DNA of 64,000 bases from Clostridia bacterium. GTDB lineage: Bacteria; Bacillota; Clostridia; Christensenellales; Aristaeellaceae. Both the position numbers and the translations under genes were made by a program. The DNA lies in contig JAFVXE010000011.1 in NCBI GenBank assembly GCA_017501255.1, forward strand, positions 38,389 to 102,388, given 5' to 3'. Positions 16,236-26,235 of the stretch are shown piece by piece; the stretch's first letter is position 1; every line of letters starts with the position of its first letter. The notes under the pieces were generated by a model. It was given only the letters and a program-made list of their open reading frames with translations. It did not search any database and was not told the origin of the DNA.

Positions 16236-17582
16236 TTACGGCGCTGCCTCTTCCCCTGCTTTGTCATCTGGCAACGGAGGAGTATTCTCCAAAGCGTTCT
16301 TTGGTTCTCCAAACAACAATTGGGGCTGCACCAGAGAAATGGCCAGTACAAACTGCATCAGCGCTTCGCCGCCATGGAATTGCACAAGGCTCAACACCAG
16401 ATAAGTAAGAAAGTATCCGGCAATAGGTGCTGCAAAGAAACGGGGGCGCTGCTTGAACTGGCTGACAAAGAAGGCAATGCACATTCCGACAAACCAAACA
16501 GCACCGATTACACCTTCATCCATCAACAGCTGTAAAAACACATTGTGCATAACATCTTCGTAGGAATCAAACCCATAATACATCCGGAAAACACGGATGG
16601 CATTGCCTACACCATAGCCCACGGGACGCTCGGCAATTGCCGGGGGCACCATATTCCACAAAACATCGCGTCCGCTGAGGAAGCCGGTTGACATAAGCCC
16701 TTCCGACATTTCCTGCACTTCTTGTTGAGAAACAATGCCAAGAATCTGTGCAGGGGGCGGTACCTGGATGCTGATACGGCTTAACAAGCCCTGTGCCGAA
16801 CCAGAAAACACCAGCAGCGCCACTATCACAATCGCATAAAGCACATACCATTTCAAATTCTTCAACCGCAGGCGATACATGGGATCATAGAAAAGCGACC
16901 ACAGGATCAGCATTCCAATTGCGACGATGCCCACACGGCTGCTGGATACAAACGAAAACAAGACCGCATAAGTTACATACACGGCTTTTTTCTTGCCACG
17001 TACAAAATACGCTCCCAAAGCCAACCATGTGGCATCCAGATGCCGCCCGCCACGGGTCAGAGACGGAATCAAGGAGGCAAAATAACCATTGCCGCTTCCA
17101 TCAAAATAACCTCTGAGCATTGTCAAAAGATATTCCCGATGGATGATCATGTAGCCAAAGTGCAGCACAGCAAAGGTACAGGCTCCGATTTCCAGCAGAC
17201 GCACCCATTCCCCTTTGGAAAAATCCTTTCCGACATTGGGAACCATCACCAGCAGATACAGACCGAAAGCCCAGTGCAGAACACTCTTGGACAGCCCATA
17301 CTCAGGCATACAAATGGCTGCCCATACCAATACAAACACAAAGAATCCTGTCAGATACCAGGGCGGCCATTTCAGCTGACGGAAATGGACAAGCAGATAC
17401 GGGACAAATACCAGCGAGAAAAAATAACAAAGACTGGCTGGAATTGGTCCGTTGTCCGTCTGAATGGAAAACAGCATCAAGGTGGGAAGATAAAGCAGTA
17501 TAAGCTGAAACAGCAAAAGTGTCAGCCGAACCTTTTGGGAATAGATCCGATCAAACACAGTCTCCTTTTTTTCACCCTGCAT
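16236..17582 (-). CDS. O-antigen ligase/polymerase-like membrane protein (second of two)
   Basis: 448 residues, multi-pass, with the HNVFLQLLMDEGVIGA motif after an extracytoplasmic loop, as in Wzy/WaaL proteins. Start 17582 is chosen because AGGAG lies 9 bases upstream; in-frame ATGs at 17591 and 17627 are too close to that box or lack one. Two such proteins side by side suggest one polymerase and one ligase, but the sequence does not show which is which. Confidence 0.85.
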   Translation of the reverse strand: MQGEKKETVFDRIYSQKVRLTLLLFQLILLYLPTLMLFSIQTDNGPIPASLCYFFSLVFVPYLLVHFRQLKWPPWYLTGFFVFVLVWAAICMPEYGLSKSVLHWAFGLYLLVMVPNVGKDFSKGEWVRLLEIGACTFAVLHFGYMIIHREYLLTMLRGYFDGSGNGYFASLIPSLTRGGRHLDATWLALGAYFVRGKKKAVYVTYAVLFSFVSSSRVGIVAIGMLILWSLFYDPMYRLRLKNLKWYVLYAIVIVALLVFSGSAQGLLSRISIQVPPPAQILGIVSQQEVQEMSEGLMSTGFLSGRDVLWNMVPPAIAERPVGYGVGNAIRVFRMYYGFDSYEDVMHNVFLQLLMDEGVIGAVWFVGMCIAFFVSQFKQRPRFFAAPIAGYFLTYLVLSLVQFHGGEALMQFVLAISLVQPQLLFGEPKNALENTPPLPDDKAGEEAAP

Positions 17583-17638
17583 TCTTTTCATCTCCTGCGC
17601 AAACAAATGCCCAGCCAAGCCGGGCAAAGCATATCAAT

Positions 17639-18184
17639 TTACGGATCATAACCGAAGGTATCTGTCAAAGCCTGTTTCATTTGGCGTTTTTCTTCCTCGG
17701 TTTTCTGGGGCCAATAAGTATCATAAACAGGAACCGTTTCCATCTGGGCACGGTGCCGCTCTATGAACTCATCATAGCTGCAAACCACCCGAGCAGGATT
17801 GCCGGATACCACGCTATTATCAGGGATGGACTTTGTCACCACACTGCCAGCGCCAATGATCACCTTATTGCCGATGGTCACATTGGGCAAGATATACGAA
17901 CCCATCCCAATGAACACATCATCGCCAATGATGACTCTGCCAACCTTGCAATAGCCAAGTGCTGCTTTCATGCTGCCATCATGCGCCAGTATGGTGGCAC
18001 CGGTGATGGTTACATTATTGCCGATATCAATCAGGAAACCATGGCCCTGATCAATCAGGGAATTCATGATCTGCACGTTCTCGCCAATTGTAACGCCTGT
18101 ATTCCGATAGCGATTGAGTACATTATCCATCTGGCTTCTGTCAAAGGCCATCTTTCCGATCCAGAGTTTCTTCAAAATCGACAT
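17639..18184 (-). CDS. Hexapeptide-repeat (LbH) acyltransferase
   Basis: 181 residues with left-handed beta-helix hexapeptide repeats ([13 protein letters not shown], then [22 protein letters not shown]) ending in the [21 protein letters not shown] block of the CatB/LacA/WcaF type. It would O- or N-acetylate a sugar using acetyl-CoA as a trimer. AGGAGG 7 bases before 18184 sets the start; a longer frame to 18433 only overlaps the preceding glycosyltransferase gene. Confidence 0.9.
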   Translation of the reverse strand: MSILKKLWIGKMAFDRSQMDNVLNRYRNTGVTIGENVQIMNSLIDQGHGFLIDIGNNVTITGATILAHDGSMKAALGYCKVGRVIIGDDVFIGMGSYILPNVTIGNKVIIGAGSVVTKSIPDNSVVSGNPARVVCSYDEFIERHRAQMETVPVYDTYWPQKTEEEKRQMKQALTDTFGYDP

Positions 18185-18206
18185 TGCTTGCTCCTCCTGA
18201 CATAAT

Positions 18207-19415
18207 TCAGTCCTTGATGAGCTTCTCATAGAGTGTAATATAGGCATCCACACCGTGTTCCTTGCTGAAACGCTGGTGTGCTTTTTCCAAGCAGGTATTG
18301 GTATAGCTTTCCTTACCGGCTGCCTCCACCTTTTGCAGGGCTCCCATAACAGCATCCATTCCCAGAACCTGCTCCACAATTTCGCCGCAACCATCCTCCA
18401 CCAATTCCGGAGAAGCGGTATTGCGGTAGACAACCACCGGCGTACCGCAGCACATACTCTCCACCGTCACCTTGCCAAAGGTTTCGTAAAGGGTGGTGTT
18501 CAGACAGACATCCGCCATGGAGTAGTATTCAGCCAACGTAACGGCATTGCTGGTTGAGGGAATATGAATCACATTCTCCGGCAGCGGTTCCGTGGTTTCG
18601 CCGATTGCCACAATGGCCCAGCTTTCAGGCATATGGGCGGCAATGCCTTTGATCTCGTTCAGGCACTTGATGTGGCTGATGGTGGAAGCCACCACCAGAA
18701 TCACAAAGCGGCTCTCAAGGCCCAGTTTCTTCCGCAGATCGCTTTCCCGGGGATGAAAGGTATCAAAATCGATCCAGTTATAGATGGTAACCGGTTTCCG
18801 GTCTGCCAGAATGGAACCGTTGCTGACTTCCTGCGTCACCCATTGGGAAACGCCTACCACCGCCAACCGAGGAATGGCAGAAAGCCATTTTTTCTTGTCT
18901 GCCAGACACTTCCGGGTCGTATCAAAGAAGAACGTGGGATTGACCGTATCGATATGCAATAGCGGACAGGAACCGCATTGTTCCTGCCACTTTTTGCAGT
19001 CTGCCGATACATAGTAAGTGCATTTGCCGGTATAAAACCAGCAATCATGCAGTGTGATCACAGTGGGAATTTCCGCTTTGGCAAGATATTTCAGTAGCGC
19101 TCCCAGATGAATATAGTTGGAGTGCAGATTTCGCAGGTGCACCACATCCGGCTGATAGCGCTTCAGTTGACGGATGAGCCGCTGCGTGGGCAGATAGGAG
19201 AAATATCCCTGCAGACCCGTCAGGCGGGAGAGGACAGCGTGCAGCTTGCGGTCAAGGGTATTGCCAATCCTGCTGGCATGGGGATAGGTGTTTTTGCCAT
19301 AGGAATAGAACACATGGCTGGAGTGCCCCCGTTCTTCGAGCCCCTGCGCCAGTTCCACAGAGGTACGCCCTGTGGAAGCAATACCGCAAACCGCATTGAT
19401 CTGCGCTATTTTCAT
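18207..19415 (-). CDS. Family 4 glycosyltransferase
   Basis: 402 residues. It opens [17 protein letters not shown], an N-terminus shared by glycosyltransferases of exopolysaccharide loci, and carries [12 protein letters not shown] with a cysteine cluster at about residues 130-155. The C-terminal E-x7-E motif is [11 protein letters not shown] followed by [16 protein letters not shown]. Role: sugar transfer to the lipid-linked intermediate. It lies 22 bases upstream of the acyltransferase in the same operon. Confidence 0.9.
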   Translation of the reverse strand: MKIAQINAVCGIASTGRTSVELAQGLEERGHSSHVFYSYGKNTYPHASRIGNTLDRKLHAVLSRLTGLQGYFSYLPTQRLIRQLKRYQPDVVHLRNLHSNYIHLGALLKYLAKAEIPTVITLHDCWFYTGKCTYYVSADCKKWQEQCGSCPLLHIDTVNPTFFFDTTRKCLADKKKWLSAIPRLAVVGVSQWVTQEVSNGSILADRKPVTIYNWIDFDTFHPRESDLRKKLGLESRFVILVVASTISHIKCLNEIKGIAAHMPESWAIVAIGETTEPLPENVIHIPSTSNAVTLAEYYSMADVCLNTTLYETFGKVTVESMCCGTPVVVYRNTASPELVEDGCGEIVEQVLGMDAVMGALQKVEAAGKESYTNTCLEKAHQRFSKEHGVDAYITLYEKLIKD

Positions 19416-19467
19416 TGCTATCTTCTCCCTTCGGCAATCAATGCTCCCCTTGTCGGGCTGCCGTCTC

Positions 19468-20763
19468 TTACTGGTTCTGTTCCTTGCCAGCCACCATGGA
19501 AAGCTGCTGATGAATCAATGACCTAACGACCTCTGGTCGGTGATTTTTCTGCATAAGAGCATCGGCACGTTCCTTCCAGAGATTGCGTTGCTGTTCGTCT
19601 TTTACCAGCATTTCGACACTGGCTGCGATTTTGCTGGGATAATCTGCGCAGACTGCGGCTTCGTTTTCCATCAAATAACGGCAGCCACAGTTGATTGCCG
19701 GACAAGCCACCAGTACCGCACAACCGCTGGAAAGGCAATCCACGATTTTCGAAGAAAAACTATGCCACATCTGCTGTACAGATGCACGGTCATATCCCTC
19801 TGCATGGACTGCAACATGGGCCGCACCATAACACTTTTTTAGTTCGTCGGCCGATACAGCCTCATGTACCTCACAGACACCCGGTTTGTCCAGAGAAGGT
19901 GCATCTGGACTGCTGGAGTAAATGTCCAGTTTGCAGGGATAACCTTCTTTGTTCAATCGTTCCAGCGTTTCCACAATCGTTGAAAGCGTATTGATCCGCC
20001 CGAAATAGATACCGCCGGCATAGATGAACCGAACGCAATTCTCATCAGGCCGAGGCGTATTTTCTTGCAGAGTTCCTGTCTTTGGAAGTACACAAAATTC
20101 TCGTTTGAACTGTTCACCAAAAACCTTAGCTTGCTGGGGACTGAGTGTATAGAGACTATCACAGCAAGCGGCAGTTTTCTTCACACTGCGGCGCTGTATT
20201 AGTCGGTTCAGCCAATAGATAGGACTGAAATGCCATTGATTGAAGGAATACAAGTCATCCCAAACAATTCCAGCCATTGGTTTTTTCAGCCGTTTGGCTG
20301 CCCAGCGCTGAATCTCCATCGTATAACGGCTGTAGGTTAAAGGAGCAAAAATCACATCCGGGTTAAATTCATCCACAAAGTCTTCCAATGCTTTGCTTTT
20401 CCAATTTGCGAGCTTCCAAAGCAAATCCTGCGCCAAAAAGAAGCTCGCCCAGTTGTGGCGACGGAAAAAATCATAGAAAGATTTCTTTTCCTGCTCAGAG
20501 GTGTTTGAAGGAGAATCGTCAGTGGCCACATCCTGAGATAAATCAATAACAGTGCCCATTGGGATGCCCTTAAGCAATTTCTTTGCCGCCATTTTGTCTG
20601 TTAACTGAAAATAGCGTTTACAGCACTTATTTCCTGGCATACCGGGCTTGCAATAGATATGCGCCAATTCCATGGGCTGATCCTCAAACCAGCTGGAAAG
20701 GACACTACCCTCGTTGCTGTCATCCCGCCATGGTTCCCGGGTAATCAATAGTACTCGAAGCAT
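19468..20763 (-). CDS. Glycosyltransferase of GT4-like (GT-B) type
   Basis: 431 residues opening MLRVLLITREPWRDDSNEGS. The C-terminal GT-B region (FIYAGGIYFGRI near residue 245, then HSFSSKIVDCLSSGCAVLV near 360) fits family 1/4 enzymes, though the classical E-x7-E is not clear. GGGAGA lies 5 bases before the start. The longer frame to 20853 has no ribosome binding site. Donor and acceptor are unknown. Confidence 0.8.
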   Translation of the reverse strand: MLRVLLITREPWRDDSNEGSVLSSWFEDQPMELAHIYCKPGMPGNKCCKRYFQLTDKMAAKKLLKGIPMGTVIDLSQDVATDDSPSNTSEQEKKSFYDFFRRHNWASFFLAQDLLWKLANWKSKALEDFVDEFNPDVIFAPLTYSRYTMEIQRWAAKRLKKPMAGIVWDDLYSFNQWHFSPIYWLNRLIQRRSVKKTAACCDSLYTLSPQQAKVFGEQFKREFCVLPKTGTLQENTPRPDENCVRFIYAGGIYFGRINTLSTIVETLERLNKEGYPCKLDIYSSSPDAPSLDKPGVCEVHEAVSADELKKCYGAAHVAVHAEGYDRASVQQMWHSFSSKIVDCLSSGCAVLVACPAINCGCRYLMENEAAVCADYPSKIAASVEMLVKDEQQRNLWKERADALMQKNHRPEVVRSLIHQQLSMVAGKEQNQ

Positions 20764-20776
20764 GGATCTCTCCCTT

Positions 20777-22969
20777 TCAATGATTCTGAGCCAGTTCCAG
20801 ATAGGTGTTCTGCAATTCAAGCGCGCAGGTACGGATATCCGGTGCCTTGGCACCTTCGCTGCGCTTCATACTCATCAATACTTCAGCCCAGTGTTCTGCA
20901 TCCCCAAGGGGTAATTGGGTTGCCAGATCCGACAGAAGCGCTTCATGGCTCATGTTGCCGGACAGAAGGCATGGCAGACCATTGACCTGTGCTTCCCAAG
21001 CCACAATACCCATGCCTTCGTAGAAGCTGGGCAGGCAGAACACATCCATGGCAGAATACATTCTGGATACATCCTGACGGACACCGGTAATAATGACACT
21101 GTCGGTGATATTCAGCTTATCCGCTTTCTCACGGATACTCTGCTCCAACTCGCCTCCGCCCACCAACATCAGCTTGGCAGAAGGAATGGCCTTCAACACA
21201 TGAGCGAAGATTTCCAGCAAAAACAGATGGTTCTTGGGATACACGAAACGTCCCACATGGCCGACCACATACGCATCATCATCAATCGCAAACTCTTTGC
21301 GCAGGCTGGTACGATCAGTGGCATTAAAGAGGAAACGTTCATTATCAATGGCATTCTGAACAATATTCACCTGTCCCTCATCAAACAGGCGGTCACCATA
21401 CATCCAGCGTCCGGCATGTTCACCGCAGGCAAACAAATCCGTTGCAAACAATTTGCAGAAAGAACGAAGCACATATTTTAACAGCGTGCGCATTCCCTCA
21501 CCCCAATGAGCGGTGGAGTGTGAATGGCAAATACGAACGGGTACCTTTGCTCTCCATGCTGCGAACAGCGGGAATACCGACATGGTACTCATGTGGGCAT
21601 GAACAACATGGTAGTGTTTTTTGCGGAAAGCATTGTACAGCGTTTGATGATACTGAACAACCCTCGTGTATGCGGGAATAGGGAAAATGCCTGCCTGAAT
21701 GGCTTCCAACTCGCTGCGCTGCGGGAAGGAACTGTCGTGGCAATAGTACAGATCAAACTGAACTTTGCTGCGGTCAATATAGCGCAGATAGTTCATAACC
21801 GTTGCCTCGATACCGCCGCTGTCCATACGGTTCAGTACCAGTGCAACCTGCAAGCGGTCATCCACTGCAGCCTGTTCATTCTTGGCAACCTTGCCCAGGT
21901 AGAAGGTCTGCAGACCGTCTACGGTCTGAGTAATGTCCGGCGCAATCACACCGCCGTTACGTTTCAGCGAAACCAAACGCTTGGCCCAATCCTCGGCATT
22001 ATCCAGCGGCAACTGAACAGCATCAGTAGACAGGACTGTTTCCGTGGTCATCTGATCAGAAAGCAGACAAGCAAGACCATTGGATTGCGCTTCCCAGCCG
22101 ACAAGGCTCATACCTTCATAAAAACTGGGCAGACAGAAAGCATCCATGGCAGAATAAACCTTGGCAGCATCCCGGCGGGCACCGGTAAAGATTACCCGAT
22201 CCAGCACGCCCATATCCGCCGCTTTTTTGCGAACCGCTTGTTCCAGTTCACCCTCGCCCACCAGCAAAAGATAAGCATCCGGGCGCAGTTTGAGAACCTC
22301 TGAGAATATCTCCACCAGAAACATATGGTTCTTCTGATAAACAAAGCGGCCAATATGACCCACCACAAAGGATTCGTCCGGGATAGAAAAAGAATGACGA
22401 ATCTGTTCTCTGGCTACAGGATCAAATGCGAACTTATGGTTTTCGATCGCATTATGCACAACATATACTTTGCCCTGATCAAACAGGCGATTGCCATACA
22501 TCCAACGACCGGCCATCTCGCCACAGGCAAACAAATCCGTGGCAAAACATTTACAGAAGGGCCTGAGGATATACTTCAGAACCGTACGCAGGCCTTCCCC
22601 CCAATGGGCTGTGGAGTGGGCATGGCAAACACGGTTGGGCACCTTGGCAATCCATGCTGCAATCAACGGAAATACAGACATGGTGCTCATATGCACATGA
22701 ACAATTTGATACTTTCTCTTCTTAAAAGCGCTGATCAGCGCTTTCTGATATTGAAGCGGCTTGAAATAGGACGGAATGGGATAGATACCGGCTCCCAGCG
22801 CTTCCAATTCTTCACGCTGAGGGAAGGAGCTATCTTTGGCGAAATAAAAATCAAACTGTACCTTGCTGCGATCCAGATGGCGATAGTAGTTCATAACCGT
22901 TGCTTCAATACCACCACTATCCATGCGGTTGAGTACCAAAGCAATCCGCAAAGGCTTGGTTTCCTGCAT
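20777..22969 (-). CDS. Tandem double family 4 glycosyltransferase
   Basis: 730 residues made of two complete GT4 modules, about 1-365 and 372-730, which are plainly duplicates. Each starts with ALVLNRMDSGGIEATVMNY, has HAHSTAHWGEG or HSHSTAHWGEG, and ends with SFYEGM plus the E-x7-E pair. Neither module has lost these motifs, so both may be active. A normal family member is about 360 residues. It lies one base after the priming transferase stop, so translation is coupled. The two domains may add two like sugars in turn. Fusion by duplication with loss of the first stop is the likely origin. Confidence 0.9.
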   Translation of the reverse strand: MQETKPLRIALVLNRMDSGGIEATVMNYYRHLDRSKVQFDFYFAKDSSFPQREELEALGAGIYPIPSYFKPLQYQKALISAFKKRKYQIVHVHMSTMSVFPLIAAWIAKVPNRVCHAHSTAHWGEGLRTVLKYILRPFCKCFATDLFACGEMAGRWMYGNRLFDQGKVYVVHNAIENHKFAFDPVAREQIRHSFSIPDESFVVGHIGRFVYQKNHMFLVEIFSEVLKLRPDAYLLLVGEGELEQAVRKKAADMGVLDRVIFTGARRDAAKVYSAMDAFCLPSFYEGMSLVGWEAQSNGLACLLSDQMTTETVLSTDAVQLPLDNAEDWAKRLVSLKRNGGVIAPDITQTVDGLQTFYLGKVAKNEQAAVDDRLQVALVLNRMDSGGIEATVMNYLRYIDRSKVQFDLYYCHDSSFPQRSELEAIQAGIFPIPAYTRVVQYHQTLYNAFRKKHYHVVHAHMSTMSVFPLFAAWRAKVPVRICHSHSTAHWGEGMRTLLKYVLRSFCKLFATDLFACGEHAGRWMYGDRLFDEGQVNIVQNAIDNERFLFNATDRTSLRKEFAIDDDAYVVGHVGRFVYPKNHLFLLEIFAHVLKAIPSAKLMLVGGGELEQSIREKADKLNITDSVIITGVRQDVSRMYSAMDVFCLPSFYEGMGIVAWEAQVNGLPCLLSGNMSHEALLSDLATQLPLGDAEHWAEVLMSMKRSEGAKAPDIRTCALELQNTYLELAQNH

Positions 22970-22970
22970 A

Positions 22971-24341
22971 TTACTTACCTACTTTCTCCTGATTGATCAT
23001 GCCGCCAAAAGCAGTACGGAACAGAATGGCAATATCCAGACCGAGGCTCCAGTTCTCGATATACCAAAGATCATGCTTCACTCGATCTTCAATGCTGGTA
23101 TCGCCGCGAAGTCCATTCACCTGTGCCCAGCCGGTAATGCCGGGACGCACCTGATTTTTCACCATATACAGCGGAATGGTTTCCCGGAACTGTTCCACAA
23201 AGAAGGGGATCTCAGGGCGGGGGCCCACAAGGCTCATATCGCCCTTGAGGGTATTGAAAAGCTGGGGCAGTTCATCAATGCTGGTTTTGCGCAGCAGGGA
23301 ACCGAACTTGGTGCGGCGATTATCCACTGCGGTGCTCCAGCCGGTATCCTGTTCTGCGTTTACCCGCATACTGCGGAATTTCAACATGGTAAAATTCTTC
23401 TTATTCAACCCCACCCGTTCCTGCTTGAACAGAATGGGGCCGGGACTGGAAAGTTTGGTGCCGATAGCTGCTACCAGCATAATGGGACTGGCAAGAATGA
23501 TCAGGATGAGGCTGGTCACCACATCGAACGCACGCTTGACAAAAGCGTTCAGCGGCTCATCCAGAGGCGTTGTGCGGAGCTGGATCAGCTTCATATCCCC
23601 CACCACGTCAATGGTTGGACGGGTGGGAATAATATCATTATAGGACGGAACAACACTGATCTTGGTTCCGCACTTTTCGCAGATATAGATGATCTCAGCA
23701 ATGTGATCCGTTTCCATGGGCTCCAAAGCGGCCACCACTTCATCGATCTCGGCGCCGTGCAGAAGCTGCTCCATCCGTTCAGTCAGCCCGTTCATATCCG
23801 TGAGGGTATCGGCAATTTGCATTCCCAATTCCTCATCACTATTGACAGCCTGCACATAGCGCTGCGCCAACTCACCGCTGCCAATGACCAGCACGTGCTT
23901 TTGGTTATAGCCCTTCGCCCGCATTCTGCGCAGAATGACACGAAGCAGAATGCGCTTGAGAATCAACAGGAAACAAACCGTCACATAAAACACAGCCAAA
24001 ACGCCACGGGAGAATTCCTGCAGACGAAACAAATACAGCATTGCTGCAGCACTGAGCAGCGCAATAGCATTCGCCAGAACAATATTTTTGAGGCCATGAC
24101 CCATACGTGAAAGGCGTGTCATACGATACATACGAAAACAGGCCAAAATAACCACAGTCCACACAGCATAAATAATCGCTGTCAGCACCATGCCGCCAGA
24201 ACGGTTCATCGAGGCCATATTGAATTGTCCTGTAACTACATCCAGCCACAGCCAAGAAGCAAACAAATAAGAAAGCAACACCAGAACGCCATCTGTAAAT
24301 GCGTTCAATCTATTCAGCTGCTTCTGATTCTTGCGGATCAT
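22971..24341 (-). CDS. Polyprenyl-phosphate sugar phosphotransferase (WcaJ/WbaP-like priming enzyme)
   Basis: 456 residues. Four N-terminal helices and a CoA-binding-like Rossmann region (VIGSGELAQRY) precede the catalytic bacterial sugar transferase domain. The latter shows KRAFDVVTSL, the LFKQERVG and KFRSM motifs, TSIDELPQL, and GPRPEIPFF. It transfers a sugar-1-phosphate to undecaprenyl phosphate, the first committed step of the glycan. It is the first gene of the long minus-strand operon, with a promoter at 24377-24404; AGGTGATACA before the ATG at 24341 sets the start. Confidence 0.92.
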   Translation of the reverse strand: MIRKNQKQLNRLNAFTDGVLVLLSYLFASWLWLDVVTGQFNMASMNRSGGMVLTAIIYAVWTVVILACFRMYRMTRLSRMGHGLKNIVLANAIALLSAAAMLYLFRLQEFSRGVLAVFYVTVCFLLILKRILLRVILRRMRAKGYNQKHVLVIGSGELAQRYVQAVNSDEELGMQIADTLTDMNGLTERMEQLLHGAEIDEVVAALEPMETDHIAEIIYICEKCGTKISVVPSYNDIIPTRPTIDVVGDMKLIQLRTTPLDEPLNAFVKRAFDVVTSLILIILASPIMLVAAIGTKLSSPGPILFKQERVGLNKKNFTMLKFRSMRVNAEQDTGWSTAVDNRRTKFGSLLRKTSIDELPQLFNTLKGDMSLVGPRPEIPFFVEQFRETIPLYMVKNQVRPGITGWAQVNGLRGDTSIEDRVKHDLWYIENWSLGLDIAILFRTAFGGMINQEKVGK

Positions 24342-24376
24342 TGTATCACCTGTTATCCCGGATGCATAGCATCCAT

Positions 24377-24404
24377 ATTGTACACTGTTTACACAGTCAT
24401 ACAA
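24377..24404 (-). promoter_or_regulatory. Promoter of the main glycan operon, with a dyad in the spacer
   Basis: Minus strand TTGTAT (24399-24404), 16-base spacer, TACAAT (24377-24382), 36 bases before the start of the priming transferase. The spacer contains ACTGT-GTAA-ACAGT, a 5-bp inverted repeat that could be an operator. Confidence 0.65.
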
Positions 24405-24513
24405 AAGTATACTTTTTTTTGCTCAGTACGTCAATATCCGGTATGCTTTGAAAAAGGCTGACAAGGGTGGAGGCGATTTCCCGTTTCCTTTCCCTGAACA
24501 GCCCTGTATCGTT

Positions 24514-26049
24514 TCATCTTTTATGGAAAACAAGATTCTTGACCTGCTGTTTCTCTTCCGCTGTCAACAACCAAAGATACACAGCGCCAACATAACAAAC
24601 TGTATAGAACGCAATTTTCAGAATCAGAAATACCACCGAATCAGTCGGCAGCAACCAGTTGACCATCAAGCCAACAGGACCCAACACGAGGAAAATCCGA
24701 GAATTTTTCAGGAACATCACAAACATCGAACCGATGGGAAGACGCTCCACTTTGGCGTAGTAAACATTCAGCGCAATCAGGTTGCCGAAGAGAATGGATA
24801 AACCTGTAGCAACCGCCGCTCCGACACCAGAAAAGAATTTTGCCAGAATGATGGTCAGAATGATATTGGTAAATACCACACCAACATGGAGATAAGCGCG
24901 TCTGGTATAGGTATTTCTTGCCTGTAGGATGGATAAACCAATTCCTTCGCACAAATCCGGTGTCATGGGGATAATGACCAACAAAACGATCCAGAAAATC
25001 TCGCTATACTCACTGCCTACCCACACAGTAACAAATTCTTTGCCAAAGAGAATAAATCCGGACAGAATCAGGAACAGCAGTAAATATTGATAACGGGCAA
25101 TGCGTAAAAAAAGCTGATTGATTTCGTTGTTATCATCCCTGACAACCAATTCTGTGATTTTGGGCATGAACACATTATTCACTGCCGAAGAAAGTGTAAT
25201 AAAATTCATATAAATCGTTGCAGCAACGGAATACACAGCCACGACAGCAGCACCATGGAACTTGGTAAGAATGATTTGATCCACTTTCCAGAACAACTGG
25301 TCTGCAATCACTGCCAAAATCAGTCCGCCTGAAAACGCCACCATTTGCGATAGCATTTCCCTCTCAAAGGGACTTTTCTGGATCTTGATTCCCAGCGTTT
25401 TCTGAGAATATCCTTTTTCCAGAACATACAAAAGAATAGTCATGCTCAGATTTACAATGGCAACAGTCAAAGCATAGGGATACTTGGTGATCAAAAGCAA
25501 CAGAGCGATCGGATTGAGAATGGCAGTCAGAATATTCAAAAGTTTAACAAAAACAAACCGCTCGTGGGAATGAATGATCGCAATATACAGGCAGCCGTTT
25601 ACTTCAAAACAGAGCTGAATCAGAAGAACAACAAACACTTGCTGCGCATGAAGGAGCTCAACAGTATTCATGGAGCTTCTGTAGAAGGGCGTAATCAAAC
25701 CAAACAGTACTGCACCCAGAACCAGCATAAGGCCTGTAATCACCTGATAGATTCTTTTGGATGTGAACAGCACCTGATTGGATTTGATCGCATCTTTTTC
25801 AGCAAGCGATATAGTATAAAAACGCATCGTGGTAGCGGATAGTGTGGATTTGAGAACAGACAGATAAGATACAATGGAAGCAATCAACTGATACACGCCA
25901 TATTCGCTGTTGCCCAGGGTTCTCAAAAGAATCGGCACATAGATCAAACTGATAACAGCATTCAAAAACAAATGGATATAGGAAAGAATCGCTCCGCTTT
26001 TTCTTTGAAGGCTTCTATTGGTGGCGGTTTTCACTTCGTTATTTTCCAT
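24514..26049 (-). CDS. Second Wzx-like oligosaccharide flippase (MOP superfamily)
   Basis: 511 residues, about 14 hydrophobic helices, opening with a basic N-terminus then YIHLFLNAVISLIYVPILLRTLG, the usual start of the polysaccharide flippase family. It is only distantly like the flippase at 9065-10612. It has its own promoter (26099-26127) and is separated by 172 bases from the priming transferase gene, so it may be expressed apart from the main operon. Substrate unknown. Confidence 0.88.
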   Translation of the reverse strand: MENNEVKTATNRSLQRKSGAILSYIHLFLNAVISLIYVPILLRTLGNSEYGVYQLIASIVSYLSVLKSTLSATTMRFYTISLAEKDAIKSNQVLFTSKRIYQVITGLMLVLGAVLFGLITPFYRSSMNTVELLHAQQVFVVLLIQLCFEVNGCLYIAIIHSHERFVFVKLLNILTAILNPIALLLLITKYPYALTVAIVNLSMTILLYVLEKGYSQKTLGIKIQKSPFEREMLSQMVAFSGGLILAVIADQLFWKVDQIILTKFHGAAVVAVYSVAATIYMNFITLSSAVNNVFMPKITELVVRDDNNEINQLFLRIARYQYLLLFLILSGFILFGKEFVTVWVGSEYSEIFWIVLLVIIPMTPDLCEGIGLSILQARNTYTRRAYLHVGVVFTNIILTIILAKFFSGVGAAVATGLSILFGNLIALNVYYAKVERLPIGSMFVMFLKNSRIFLVLGPVGLMVNWLLPTDSVVFLILKIAFYTVCYVGAVYLWLLTAEEKQQVKNLVFHKR

Positions 26050-26098
26050 TGATGATCAACCCTTCGTCAGTGGTAAAGGCATCAAGGATACCGCAATC

Positions 26099-26127
26099 AT
26101 TATACATCGTCGGGGATATACCGTCAA
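26099..26127 (-). promoter_or_regulatory. Consensus promoter of the second flippase gene
   Basis: Minus strand TTGACG (26122-26127), 17-base spacer, TATAAT (26099-26104), 50 bases before the start at 26049. Confidence 0.8.
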
Positions 26128-26142
26128 CGAAGGCGATAGCAA

Positions 26143-26170
26143 AACCCCTCTGGCACTACCCAGAGGGGTT
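26143..26170 (-). terminator. Terminator after the arabinofuranosidase gene
   Basis: Perfect 11-bp stem (26143-26153 with 26160-26170), 6-base loop, followed on the minus strand by TTTTGCT. Confidence 0.8.
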
Positions 26171-26235
26171 GTATATACAAACCAGACAAATCAGCGCCAA
26201 GAGAAAAAGCAGGCAACCGATAGGCGTCGCTGTTC

